The position numbers and the translations under genes are program-made. Below are positions 26,352-34,971 of a DNA stretch of 64,000 bases, piece by piece. Position 1 is the first letter of the stretch; every line of letters starts with the position of its first letter. The notes below the pieces were generated by a model. It was given only the letters and a program-made list of their open reading frames with translations. It was not told where the DNA came from and searched no databases. Source of the stretch: Prevotella sp. (lineage in GTDB: Bacteria; Bacteroidota; Bacteroidia; Bacteroidales; Bacteroidaceae); NCBI GenBank assembly GCA_015060535.1, contig SUYH01000002.1:186001-250000 (forward strand), written 5' to 3'.

Positions 26352-28324
26352 ACTGTACCTTTTTCACCATTATTGGTAGCAGTGACAACCATATATACAC
26401 CACTGTTTACTCTCCTACCCTTTTTGTCGCATCCGTCCCATACAAAGGTTCCTCCATTGCTGCGACCTTCGTTGATAACGACACCATTTGAAGAAAGTAT
26501 CTTGACATCAGCGTCAAAGGAAAGTCCAGTGACAGTGATAGGACCAGTATAGCTTGGTTCTACGGGATTAGGATAAGCCCATACATTATCCTTAGTCATT
26601 TCAGTATTCGGCTTTGTGGCGTCGCTGAAGTAGGAACAAAGTCCATTATCTGTACCAAAGAATACTTCACCTGTGGTTGGATTGATGGCAATTGACTTCA
26701 CAACATTTGAAAGCAGTTTACTGTTTTCGCTAGTGAAATGATGAATCTCTTTCATATTATCTGAACTGATCAGATAGACACCATTACCATTCGTACCAAA
26801 CCATTTTCTGTTACCTCCGTCTATTGCCAGACACATGATGTCAATGCCTGCCAGCAGATAGTCAGCATAATCCGTCCCATCATTACGAGGTACCTTTACT
26901 TGTGTAAAGACTCCTCCGTTATTGTTTATCTCCTTACGTTCCAGCATGAATGGTCCACCACTCGAACCTACCCAAATATTATGTTCCGCGTCTTCTGCTA
27001 CACATCGTACACCATCTTGCGCATTGATAGTTGTTCCGTCTTGATTCTCCAAGTTCTCGTATGCTTTTATGGCATCGTTTTCTGACTGATAGCAGTATAG
27101 TGCAGGTAGAGTCCAGTTATTGTTTACAAACCATATTAATCCTTGATGATCATACATCAGCTGGCTTAAATTAGGAAGTCCAATACCGTTGTATTTCAAT
27201 AGTTCAGGATGGTTAAAGCTAAGCCATTCTCCATTGTTTTTTAATTTTAGAATACAGTGTGTATGGCTTTCACTATTCATCACCAATAAGTTGCCTTGTG
27301 GGTCAAACAACAATCCAGTGACGAACTCATATTCAGGATTGATAGTTGAAAAGACAGATTCAATAGGGCTGTTTTTATGATTATAGAACTTTAAAAACTT
27401 ACCGTTCTTAAATTCATAGAGTCCATTTCTGCCTCCGGCAAAGATATGTTCTTTATCAGTAGGATCTTCCTCGATACATACTAAACCCAGGTATTCTACT
27501 CCAGTAGTATTCTTGATGCTTTCATCTCCAAAGACTGTCCATTTGTCGTTCTCTAGTCTTTGTAAGGAAGCAGGTGTACCATTCAAATCACCATTACAGG
27601 TATAAAGTCTGTTGTTGATAAACTTGAGTGTCCCCATAGAATTATATTTCGGACCTCCTGGCTTCAGCGTCTTTACCAAGTCGATATTGTTGTCGTAATC
27701 GCTGGTGTCTTCGTCGAAAGAGGGGAATATGGTGGTTTGTGTCCAGTTCGACTTATCGATGAGATTGGTGTTGAGAGAGCCAGTATAGACAGCATTATTG
27801 GCTTTTGCATAGATATTATCATCGCTGATCGTGATGGCTGTAACAGGAAATCCGAGCATGTACGACTCGCTGATATTGGCATCTTTGACATTTACCTTGA
27901 CAATACCAAAACCACAGGCCAAGTAGGCGTATTGGTTGTAGATATAGACGTTGTTGATGGTCTTGTCGCCTGTGATGACCTTGGTGTAGATATCGCTGAT
28001 GTTGGTGATGTTGCCTTTGATGTCTATCAGGTCGATGTTGGTGTTGCTATAGGTAGCTATCAGCCGCTTGGCCTGTTGACACCAGCGGATATGCGAGATA
28101 TGGGTATCGCTGAGACCTTTTACCTTATCGTAAGTAGTGATGCTTTGGTCCTTTTTGTTATACTGGTAAAGGCCATTCGAAGCTAATACAAAAAGCTCAT
28201 CGCCAGCAGCCTGTATCTGTTGCACGTCATAGTAGGCCAGATAGTTACGCCAAGTGCCAATCTGTGCAGTTGACAGTTGACAGTTGACAATTGACAATAG
28301 CAGGGCGATGATGACTTTCTTCAT
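26327..28324 (-). CDS. porZ: Type IX secretion system protein PorZ
   Basis: 665-residue secreted beta-propeller protein of the PorZ family. In Porphyromonas gingivalis PorZ delivers anionic LPS to the PorU sortase on the cell surface. The signal peptide covers residues 1-20 (ending STAQ). WRNYLAYYDV and repeated W/F-G propeller blades follow, and the C-terminal ~80 residues are a T9SS sorting domain (GVYMVVTATN). The signal peptide is encoded partly by a 7-bp tandem repeat. It lies 3 bp after the YitT-RdgB gene. Confidence 0.88.
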   Translation of the reverse strand: MKKVIIALLLSIVNCQLSTAQIGTWRNYLAYYDVQQIQAAGDELFVLASNGLYQYNKKDQSITTYDKVKGLSDTHISHIRWCQQAKRLIATYSNTNIDLIDIKGNITNISDIYTKVITGDKTINNVYIYNQYAYLACGFGIVKVNVKDANISESYMLGFPVTAITISDDNIYAKANNAVYTGSLNTNLIDKSNWTQTTIFPSFDEDTSDYDNNIDLVKTLKPGGPKYNSMGTLKFINNRLYTCNGDLNGTPASLQRLENDKWTVFGDESIKNTTGVEYLGLVCIEEDPTDKEHIFAGGRNGLYEFKNGKFLKFYNHKNSPIESVFSTINPEYEFVTGLLFDPQGNLLVMNSESHTHCILKLKNNGEWLSFNHPELLKYNGIGLPNLSQLMYDHQGLIWFVNNNWTLPALYCYQSENDAIKAYENLENQDGTTINAQDGVRCVAEDAEHNIWVGSSGGPFMLERKEINNNGGVFTQVKVPRNDGTDYADYLLAGIDIMCLAIDGGNRKWFGTNGNGVYLISSDNMKEIHHFTSENSKLLSNVVKSIAINPTTGEVFFGTDNGLCSYFSDATKPNTEMTKDNVWAYPNPVEPSYTGPITVTGLSFDADVKILSSNGVVINEGRSNGGTFVWDGCDKKGRRVNSGVYMVVTATNNGEKGTVCKIAVIR
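28267..28301. repeat. 7-bp tandem repeat inside the porZ signal peptide
   Basis: Three CAGTTGA units followed by CAATTGA and a partial unit, at codons ~9-18 of porZ. The unit is not a multiple of three, so gain or loss of one copy would frameshift porZ. Confidence 0.75.
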
Positions 28325-28327
28325 AGC

Positions 28328-29839
28328 TTATAAGGTCTTTAAGTAATCAGCTAACTTCTGTGTGGCTCGAGCACGATGGCTGATCTGGTTCTTGACATCA
28401 AGACCAAGTTCAGCAAAGGTCTTGTCGTAGCCTTCAGGCTGGAAGACGGGATCATAACCGAAGCCCTCCCCTCCCCTACGCTCTTTGATGATTTCGCCAT
28501 TCACAATACCCTCGAAGGTCTTTACCTTACCATCGATAATGAGGGCGATAACCGTGCGGAAACGAGCCTTGCGATTGTCTTTGTTCTCCAACTCGTGGAG
28601 CAGCTTCTTCATGTTGGCATCCGAGTCGTGCCCTACTCCACCAGCATAGCGGGCACTATAGACGCCTGGAGCACCTCCTAAGGCGTCTACCTCAAGTCCT
28701 GTATCGTCAGAGAAACAATTCAGGTGGTAGGTGTCGTACACGTATTTTGCCTTAATCAGCGCATTCTCGTTGAGCGTCTGGCCATTCTCAGGGATATCCT
28801 TATGACAGCCTATGTCTTCGAGTGATACCACCTCAAAACGATTACCCAGAATATTCCTAATCTCAGACAGTTTGTGCTGATTGTTGGTAGCAAAGACGAT
28901 TTTCATTTTCTTCTTCTCCTTGATTTTTACTTTCATCTCGTCGAAGCCCTCGCCATAGACACCAATGACACTCGACTGGCTGACAAAGGCCTGAGGGTCA
29001 ATCATTTTGATGAGTCGGAACATGTTGACGCTCTCGTTTTTCTTAGCCAGAATACAGAGCACCTTCATCTGCTGACCAGTATACCATCCGTGTCCATCAA
29101 GGATGGTAACACCATGATTCATCTGCGTGCCAATAGCATTGGCTATCTCCTGCCATTTCTTGGTGAATATCATGAACTGTACGGACTGGCGTCGTGCATT
29201 CATCACATAGTCGAGCGTATAGTTCTCCATCGCCATCACGCAGAAGCCGAACATCACCTTATGGGCACGCTCCAGATAGGTGCCGAACTGTGGGAAAAAC
29301 ATACACGAGCCGATGATGCAGAAGTCGGCAGCTATCAGCACGTTGCCTAACGAGACATTAGGATGATACTTGTTCACAGAGGCTGCTATGACATCCGTGC
29401 CTCCCGTCGAACCATTGTTGGTGAATACGGTAGCCAGCGCGATACCCGTCAGCACGCAGCCTATAATCATTGACATAAAGTCCTGTCCCTCGCCCATCAG
29501 CTTGAAGGGCAGTCCGTTCTCCTGCTTAGGTATAAGGTCTTGCGCTATCATCAGCATCATGTAGAGGGTGAAAATAGCAAAAATGGTCTTCATCAGGAAC
29601 CTCACACCCAGTATCTTGAGGGCCACTACCAACAGTACACCATTGATGATGATATACGTGTTCTCCAGATGGAACCCTGTGGCATAATAGATGATGGCCG
29701 AGAGACCAGTCACACCACCAGCCACTATCTGATAGGGCATCAGGAAGACGGTAAACGCGATGGTATAGATGAAGAGGCCAAGGGCTATGAAAAGATAGTC
29801 CTTCACCTCATTCAGAATCATTTTGTGTTGTGCTGTCAT
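28328..29839 (-). CDS. Fusion of a YitT-family membrane protein with RdgB/HAM1 pyrophosphatase
   Basis: 503-residue single frame. Residues 1-311 are a YitT/DUF161 membrane protein with about five or six transmembrane segments and a C-terminal DUF2179-like domain. Residues 312-503 are a complete XTP/dITP pyrophosphatase ([35 protein letters not shown]). RdgB removes deaminated purine triphosphates. The junction holds an internal ATG at 28906 preceded by AAGGAG nine bases upstream, so a separate RdgB may also be made. leuS is immediately upstream and porZ follows 3 bp later. Confidence 0.88.
   Translation of the reverse strand: MTAQHKMILNEVKDYLFIALGLFIYTIAFTVFLMPYQIVAGGVTGLSAIIYYATGFHLENTYIIINGVLLVVALKILGVRFLMKTIFAIFTLYMMLMIAQDLIPKQENGLPFKLMGEGQDFMSMIIGCVLTGIALATVFTNNGSTGGTDVIAASVNKYHPNVSLGNVLIAADFCIIGSCMFFPQFGTYLERAHKVMFGFCVMAMENYTLDYVMNARRQSVQFMIFTKKWQEIANAIGTQMNHGVTILDGHGWYTGQQMKVLCILAKKNESVNMFRLIKMIDPQAFVSQSSVIGVYGEGFDEMKVKIKEKKKMKIVFATNNQHKLSEIRNILGNRFEVVSLEDIGCHKDIPENGQTLNENALIKAKYVYDTYHLNCFSDDTGLEVDALGGAPGVYSARYAGGVGHDSDANMKKLLHELENKDNRKARFRTVIALIIDGKVKTFEGIVNGEIIKERRGGEGFGYDPVFQPEGYDKTFAELGLDVKNQISHRARATQKLADYLKTL
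28907..28921 (-). promoter_or_regulatory. Internal ribosome binding site for an rdgB start
   Basis: AAGGAG at 28916-28921 (minus strand) lies nine bases ahead of the ATG at 28906, which opens an RdgB domain of normal length (192 residues). Such strong Shine-Dalgarno sequences are rare in this phylum, so it argues for an independent start. Confidence 0.6.
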
Positions 29840-32686
29840 TTATTTGCCTAAAACAATGTTCACCATACGCTTAGGGACGATGATAACCTTCACTATGGGC
29901 TTGCCGTCGATATACTTCTGGGAGCGCTCGTCAGCTTTCACGGCAGCTTCGATAGTAGCATTATCAGCATCAGCAGCAAACTCCATATCGAAGCGTGTCT
30001 TACCATTGAAGGCAACACCCAGCTTCACGCTGTTCTCTACCAGATACTCCTCGTTCCACTCAGGCCATTTCGAGTCGCATACACTACCCTGCTCGCCCAA
30101 AGCCTCCCAAAGCTCCTCAGCGATATGTGGAGCAAACGGAGCAATGAGGATAACCAGCTGCTTCAGGGCCTCACGACTCTTACACTTCTGTTGAGCCAGC
30201 TCGTTGACACAAATCATAAAGGCTGAGATAGAGGTGTTGTAAGAGAATACCTCGATGTCCTGCGATACCTTCTTGATGAGCTTGTGGACGCTCTTCAGGG
30301 CCTCCTTAGTGGGCTCGGAGTCGTCTACCAGCAACTTGCCCTCAGCATTGTCGCGCGCATTGCCATAGAACAGGCTCCAGAACTTCTTCAGGAAGCGGTG
30401 ACAGCCATCGATACCATTCGTATCCCAAGGCTTCGACTGCTCTACAGGACCCAGGAACATCTCATACAGACGCAGGGTGTCAGCACCATACTTCTCGACA
30501 ATCATATCCGGATTGACAACGTTGTACATCGACTTCGACATCTTTTCTACAGCCCAGCCGCAAACGTACTTGCCATCTTCGAGAATGAACTCAGCATTGT
30601 TGTATTCTGGACGCCAAGCTTTAAATGCCTCGATATCAAGTACATCGGCACTAACAATATTGACGTCTACGTGGATGGGGGTAGTGACGTAGTTGTCCTT
30701 CAAGCCGAAGCTGACGAACTTACCCTTGTCTGCCCCCTCCTCTACGCGATAAACGAAGTTAGAGCGACCTTGAATCATACCCTGATTAACCAGTTTCTTG
30801 AAGGGCTCGTCCTCGCAAGAATAGCCAGAATCATAGAGGAATTTGTTCCAGAAACGAGAATAGATCAAGTGACCCGTAGCGTGCTCAGTACCACCTACAT
30901 AGAGGTCTACGTTGCGCCAGTATTCATCAGCATCACGACTAACAAGCGCCTTCTCGTTCTTGGGGTCCATATATCGCAGATAGTAGGCTGATGAGCCAGC
31001 GAAACCAGGCATGGTGTTCAGCTCAAGTGGGAAGACGGTCTTGTTGTCGATCTCATCCTTCGAGACTACCTTGTCGAACTTCGTATCCCAAGCCCACATC
31101 TTAGCGCGTCCCAATGGGGGCTCACCGGTCTCTGTAGGCTTGTATTCGTCGATTTCAGGCAACTCCAGAGGCAGACACTCCTTTGGAATCATATAGGGCA
31201 TATCGTCCTTGTAGTAAACAGGGAACGGCTCGCCCCAATAACGCTGACGAGAGAAAATAGCGTCGCGCAGGCGATAGTTCACCTTCACACGGCCCAAGCC
31301 CTGTTCCGTTACGAATTTCTTCGTAGCAGCAATGGCCTCCTTGACAGTCAGTCCGTTGAGCGAGAACTTATCAGATGCAGAATTACACATGATACCTTCC
31401 TTGGCATCGTAGCTTTCCTCAGAGACGTCAGCACCCTCAATCAATGGGATGATAGGCAGATTGAAGTGCTTGGCGAAGGCGTAGTCGCGACTATCGTGAG
31501 CAGGAACAGCCATAATGGCACCCGTACCATAGCCAGCCAGCACGTATTCTGAAATCCAGATGGGGATCTTTTTATCATTGAACGGATTGATGGCGTAGCT
31601 TCCTGAGAAGACACCCGTCACCTTGTGGTCCATCTGGCGCTCACGCTCTGTGCGCTTCTTCACGTAGTCGAGGTATTTTTCTACCTCAGCTTTCTGGTCA
31701 GGAGTGGTCAACTCTGCCACCAGCTCTGATTCAGGAGCCAAAACCATAAAGGTCACACCAAACATCGTATCAGCACGAGTAGTGAAGATGGTGAAGTGCT
31801 TATCGCTGTCAGCTACGTTGAACTCAACCTCAGTACCCTCAGAGCGACCTATCCAGTTGCGCTGGGTCTCCTTCAGCGAGTCAGTCCAATCAATCTCCTC
31901 GAGACCGTCGAGCAGACGCTGGGCATAAGCGCTGACACGCAGACACCACTGGCGCATCTTCTTCTGCTCAACAGGGTATCCACCACGCTCTGAGACGCCA
32001 TTAATCACCTCGTCGTTGGCCAATACTGTTCCCAGAGCAGGACACCAGTTCACCATCGTCTCTGCCAAGTAGGCGATGCGATAGTTCATCAGCACCTCCT
32101 GCTTTTTCTTCTCTGAGAAACCAGCCCAGTCGGAAGCGGTGAAGTGTAGCTCCTCAGTACCCAGCGCATTACAGTTCTCGGTACCCATCAGCTCGAAGTG
32201 CTCTATCAGTTTAATCGTAGGCTGAGCCTTGTGCGAGCTGAGGCTGTAGTACGACTTGAACATACGCTGGAAAGCCCATTGTGTCCACTTGTAATAGATG
32301 GGGTCACAAGTTCTTACCTCGCGGTCCCAGTCGAACGAGAAACCAATCTTGTCCAACTGCGAGCGGTAGCGGTCAATATTCTCGAAGGTCGTCTTCTCAG
32401 GGTGCTGACCTGTCTGGATAGCATACTGCTCAGCAGGCAGTCCGTAGGCATCATAACCCATAGGATTCAACACGTTGAAACCCTTCTGACGCTTATAGCG
32501 GGCATAGATATCTGAGGCAATGTAGCCCAGAGGATGACCCACGTGGAGTCCAGCACCACTGGGGTAGGGGAACATGTTCAGCACGTAGAACTTCTTACGT
32601 GTGGGGTCTTCCTTTACTCGATAGGTCTGCATCTCCACCCATCGCTTCTGCCATTTCTGTTCAATCTCTCTAAAGTTGTATTCCAT
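29840..32686 (-). CDS. leuS: Leucyl-tRNA synthetase
   Basis: 948-residue class I aminoacyl-tRNA synthetase. The HIGH-type motif is HVGH in [11 protein letters not shown] near residue 48. The CP1 editing domain occupies the middle and KMSKS appears in EKMSKSMYN. The C-terminal anticodon-binding domain is complete. It starts at ATG 32686 with a promoter at 32723-32730. Its stop codon directly abuts the start of the YitT-RdgB gene, which indicates co-transcription. Confidence 0.97.
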   Translation of the reverse strand: MEYNFREIEQKWQKRWVEMQTYRVKEDPTRKKFYVLNMFPYPSGAGLHVGHPLGYIASDIYARYKRQKGFNVLNPMGYDAYGLPAEQYAIQTGQHPEKTTFENIDRYRSQLDKIGFSFDWDREVRTCDPIYYKWTQWAFQRMFKSYYSLSSHKAQPTIKLIEHFELMGTENCNALGTEELHFTASDWAGFSEKKKQEVLMNYRIAYLAETMVNWCPALGTVLANDEVINGVSERGGYPVEQKKMRQWCLRVSAYAQRLLDGLEEIDWTDSLKETQRNWIGRSEGTEVEFNVADSDKHFTIFTTRADTMFGVTFMVLAPESELVAELTTPDQKAEVEKYLDYVKKRTERERQMDHKVTGVFSGSYAINPFNDKKIPIWISEYVLAGYGTGAIMAVPAHDSRDYAFAKHFNLPIIPLIEGADVSEESYDAKEGIMCNSASDKFSLNGLTVKEAIAATKKFVTEQGLGRVKVNYRLRDAIFSRQRYWGEPFPVYYKDDMPYMIPKECLPLELPEIDEYKPTETGEPPLGRAKMWAWDTKFDKVVSKDEIDNKTVFPLELNTMPGFAGSSAYYLRYMDPKNEKALVSRDADEYWRNVDLYVGGTEHATGHLIYSRFWNKFLYDSGYSCEDEPFKKLVNQGMIQGRSNFVYRVEEGADKGKFVSFGLKDNYVTTPIHVDVNIVSADVLDIEAFKAWRPEYNNAEFILEDGKYVCGWAVEKMSKSMYNVVNPDMIVEKYGADTLRLYEMFLGPVEQSKPWDTNGIDGCHRFLKKFWSLFYGNARDNAEGKLLVDDSEPTKEALKSVHKLIKKVSQDIEVFSYNTSISAFMICVNELAQQKCKSREALKQLVILIAPFAPHIAEELWEALGEQGSVCDSKWPEWNEEYLVENSVKLGVAFNGKTRFDMEFAADADNATIEAAVKADERSQKYIDGKPIVKVIIVPKRMVNIVLGK

Positions 32687-32719
32687 ATTGTTTTTCGTTT
32701 TTGTTTTCTACAATTTAGT

Positions 32720-32755
32720 CTGCAAAGATACGATTAAGTGAGCAAATTACCAAAG
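32720..32755 (-). promoter_or_regulatory. Dispersed promoter repeat upstream of leuS
   Basis: Minus strand contains TATCTTTG (32723-32730). The surrounding ~36 bp are nearly the same as 51305-51340 upstream of the broken ATPase gene, so a promoter-bearing sequence is dispersed in the genome. Confidence 0.65.
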
Positions 32756-32922
32756 GAAAACTAGTTTTTCTTTGGATTTTCGAACGAAAGTACCTTCGAG
32801 CAAAGCTCAAAGATACGATTTATCTTTCAGATAACCAACGAAGAATTTACTTTTTTATTGTCCGAATGATTTTTTCTAATAGGAAAACAGTTTTTTCTAC
32901 GAGAACTATGTTATGTTTCCAA

Positions 32923-33003
32923 CTTAGAAACATGTGTACCTAAGTTAGAAACATATGTCCTCAACTTAGAAACATATGTACCCAACTTGGAAACATAAAA
33001 TTT
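32923..33003. repeat. Four-unit 21-bp-period iteron array (AACTTAGAAACAT)
   Basis: AACTTAGAAACAT-type units begin at about 32931, 32952... with an exact 21-bp period for three full units plus a partial fourth, ending AACTTGGAAACAT. A leading ATGTTTCC makes the first unit an inverted repeat. It fills part of the 400-bp gap between leuS and the broken gene at 33121. The rest of that gap holds only promoter sequences. Confidence 0.75.
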
Positions 33004-33081
33004 CACTCTAGCAAAACAGAAAATAATCCCTGTTCTGCAAAAAAAATTTCAAATTATTTCTATCCTTTCCAATTATTTTGT

Positions 33082-33088
33082 ACCTTTG
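33082..33088 (+). promoter_or_regulatory. -7 element ahead of the broken surface-protein gene
   Basis: The element TACCTTTG starts at 33081 and ends at 33088. It precedes an ATG at 33120 whose frame closes early, so the promoter outlived its gene. Confidence 0.6.
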
Positions 33089-33120
33089 CATCATCAAACA
33101 TTCATTATTAAAATCACAAA

Positions 33121-33754
33121 TGTACAAAAACAGAAATACGTCCAGTATTCTACTAAGCACACATCATATGGAAGTTACGAATCAGCACAAGAAGAAGCAT
33201 TGCTTCCTTACCTTTATGTATATGATAGTAGCAAGGAAGTACAAGATGATCCTACAGCAAAAGGCGGTAAGAGCAATCCCTATACTGTAACTGATATTCA
33301 GAACTTAACAGGAGATTTTCCCAGTTCAAAGGTTTGGGTTAAAGGTTATATTGCAGGCTGCGTAAATACAAAGAAAGGTAGTGAACTTTCTACTGAAGAA
33401 GCCGTCGCTTCTAATATTGGTCTTAGTGTGAAGGCAGAAGTCGAAACGGTTATTCCTATCCAGTTGCCCGCAGGAGATGTTAGAACTGCTTTGAATCTTA
33501 AAGATAATACTACCAATATAGGTAAAGAAGTGTTAGTATATGGTAATATCGCTACATATTGTGGTGTAACAGGAATAAAAAATACTTCTGAATACGAATT
33601 TACAGGTAATTCAGTTACTATTATCACAGCCATCAACACTATCGAGGCTGATAAGGCTCAGGATGGTGTCATCTACAACCTCGCAGGCCAGAAGGTGGAC
33701 AACAGCTACAAGGGCTTGATCATCAAGAATGGTAAGAAGATGCTGCAGAAGTAA
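33121..33754 (+). pseudogene. 5'-damaged gene for a DUF6359-like surface protein
   Basis: The open frame encodes a KSNPYTVTDIQ...VWVKGYI...G OB-fold-like domain (residues ~60-180 of the frame) and a C-terminal YNLAGQKV...GLIIKNGKK segment. That segment is typical of secreted Prevotella proteins. The frame has no ATG before the last residues and no signal peptide. The nearest ATG, at 33120, is in another frame. The 5' part has therefore been lost or frameshifted. A hairpin and a strong terminator follow. Confidence 0.7.
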
Positions 33755-33797
33755 TTATTAGTGGCTGAGGAACTCCCTCAGCATTACTAGACAATAT

Positions 33798-33832
33798 CGA
33801 TAAAAGAGGACAAAGGCTGTCCTCTTTTATCG
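33798..33832. terminator. Bidirectional terminator between the broken gene and the RAYT gene
   Basis: Perfect 15-bp stem (33798-33812 with 33818-33832), 5-nt loop. The stop codon of the RAYT gene lies inside the right arm. Convergent genes use both faces. Confidence 0.85.
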
Positions 33833-34894
33833 TTGACAGAGGAGGGCTGCTAGTTCGTTTAGATGCAAGCAACGGGCTCGCATATTCGTCAGTTTCTCAT
33901 TTTGGTAAGGGTAGGGGGCCAGCATCAGCAGGCGCCCTTCGGCACAAGCTTCCAGGTAACGAGGCTGAGGTTTGAAATAAGGTGGGAAGCCTTTCAGTAA
34001 TAGCACGATAAGGGGTATTCCAGCCTGCATACAGGCTGTAGCAATCTGTTGTTCACCAGGACTGATGCAGGGTGATACGATGACGGCACCTTCAGCACCT
34101 GCCCTGAGGAAATATTGTTTCCGTTCTTCTATCTCGTTTTGATAGAGATGGCGTGAGCATTGCACCTGAAGCTTGAGGGGGCGTTCCAACAGAAAGCGGT
34201 TGCCCATAGCTGGCATCATGGTATCCAAAATGGGGATAGGGGAGAGTTGGGTGAAATATTCTGGGTGTTGCCGTTTTAACAAGAGACGACGTGGGTTGTC
34301 GTCGAGGTAGGCCATCCAGCGTTGAAGCTGGCCCTTTCTGAGCAGGATGCGGTCGTTGTAATTGGGCTCCCAGATAAGGCCGTGGGTGGGGTGCTTATCT
34401 TTATTGGGCCGAGGCAATGCCTCAGCATACGTGACAGGAGCCGTTGTTGGTTGCTGTTGTTGTTCTGTAAGCTGAGGCATTGCCTCAGTGATAATCCCTA
34501 GTTGACGTGCAGCTTTTCTTGTGCCAGCCTTGAAGCCATTGATGACATGGCCTAGATGGCGCTCTATCTTCTCGTGTACAAAGAGGATGCCATGAATATG
34601 ATCTGGCATGATACAGAGCTTCATAGGCTCTATCTGAGGGTAGTGCTGTTGGATTGCAAGCCAGCAGGCTTTTACCCGCTCGCCAAAGGGAGAGAGCACC
34701 ACGTGGGGGCTATCAGGACCCTCGTTGATATCCGTGAGACCTTTTAATTGGCCTAAAAAAGGCTGGCGTCCTTCTATGGCTAGTGTTACCATATAAAGGC
34801 CTCGCTCTGTGTAGTTGTTCTCTTCACAGCGTCGCTTCATCGAAGGTTTCTTATCGCCAGCCCAAGCCTTGTGGCTATTGTCTTTGTGCTCCAT
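33827..34894 (-). CDS. RAYT-like HUH transposase with C-terminal Rossmann/SLOG-like domain
   Basis: 355 residues. The N-terminal ~190 are an IS200/RAYT-type Y1 transposase: MPDHIHGILFV near residues 94-104 is the HUH motif, and a Tyr in WEPNYNDRIL is a candidate nucleophile. The C-terminal ~125 residues (VIVSPCISPGEQQI, then GIPLIVLLLKG) look like a DprA/SLOG-type Rossmann fold. The linker is Gln-rich and encoded over paired palindromes. RAYTs act on REP-like palindromes and are usually single-copy domesticated genes. It has no flanking IS ends. It is divergent from mutS and shares a palindromic promoter region with it. Confidence 0.8.
   Translation of the reverse strand: MEHKDNSHKAWAGDKKPSMKRRCEENNYTERGLYMVTLAIEGRQPFLGQLKGLTDINEGPDSPHVVLSPFGERVKACWLAIQQHYPQIEPMKLCIMPDHIHGILFVHEKIERHLGHVINGFKAGTRKAARQLGIITEAMPQLTEQQQQPTTAPVTYAEALPRPNKDKHPTHGLIWEPNYNDRILLRKGQLQRWMAYLDDNPRRLLLKRQHPEYFTQLSPIPILDTMMPAMGNRFLLERPLKLQVQCSRHLYQNEIEERKQYFLRAGAEGAVIVSPCISPGEQQIATACMQAGIPLIVLLLKGFPPYFKPQPRYLEACAEGRLLMLAPYPYQNEKLTNMRARCLHLNELAALLCQR
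34410..34487. repeat. Pair of inverted palindromes inside the RAYT gene
   Basis: The palindrome-like word TGAGGCAATGCCTCAGC occurs once near 34410 (first base mismatched) and once inverted near 34470-34487. They encode EALPRP and EAMPQL in the linker between the two domains. They may be REP-like units carried in the coding sequence. Confidence 0.5.
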
Positions 34895-34971
34895 GACGAT
34901 GCAAAAATACGAAATATTTCTTAATCTATCGTTCTTAATTCTTAATTATTTCGTACCTTTGCATCGTCATG
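34892..34971. repeat. 80-bp imperfect palindrome holding divergent promoters for the RAYT gene and mutS
   Basis: Both ends read CATGACGATGCAAA inward, and about 25 of the first 27 bases of each arm match. The arms hold the start codons (34894 minus, 34969 plus) and -7 elements TATTTTTG (34902-34909 minus) and TACCTTTG (34954-34961 plus). Each -7 element is 7 nt from its ATG. Confidence 0.85.

Noticed and set aside
32923..33003. Iteron array as a CRISPR array
   Set aside because: The repeating word is only about 13 bp, spacers are about 8 bp and themselves similar, and no cas genes are present.
33078..33290. 70-codon frame beginning inside the -7 element near 33078
   Set aside because: It starts with TTG in a promoter and closes early; the other frame carries the recognisable protein domain.
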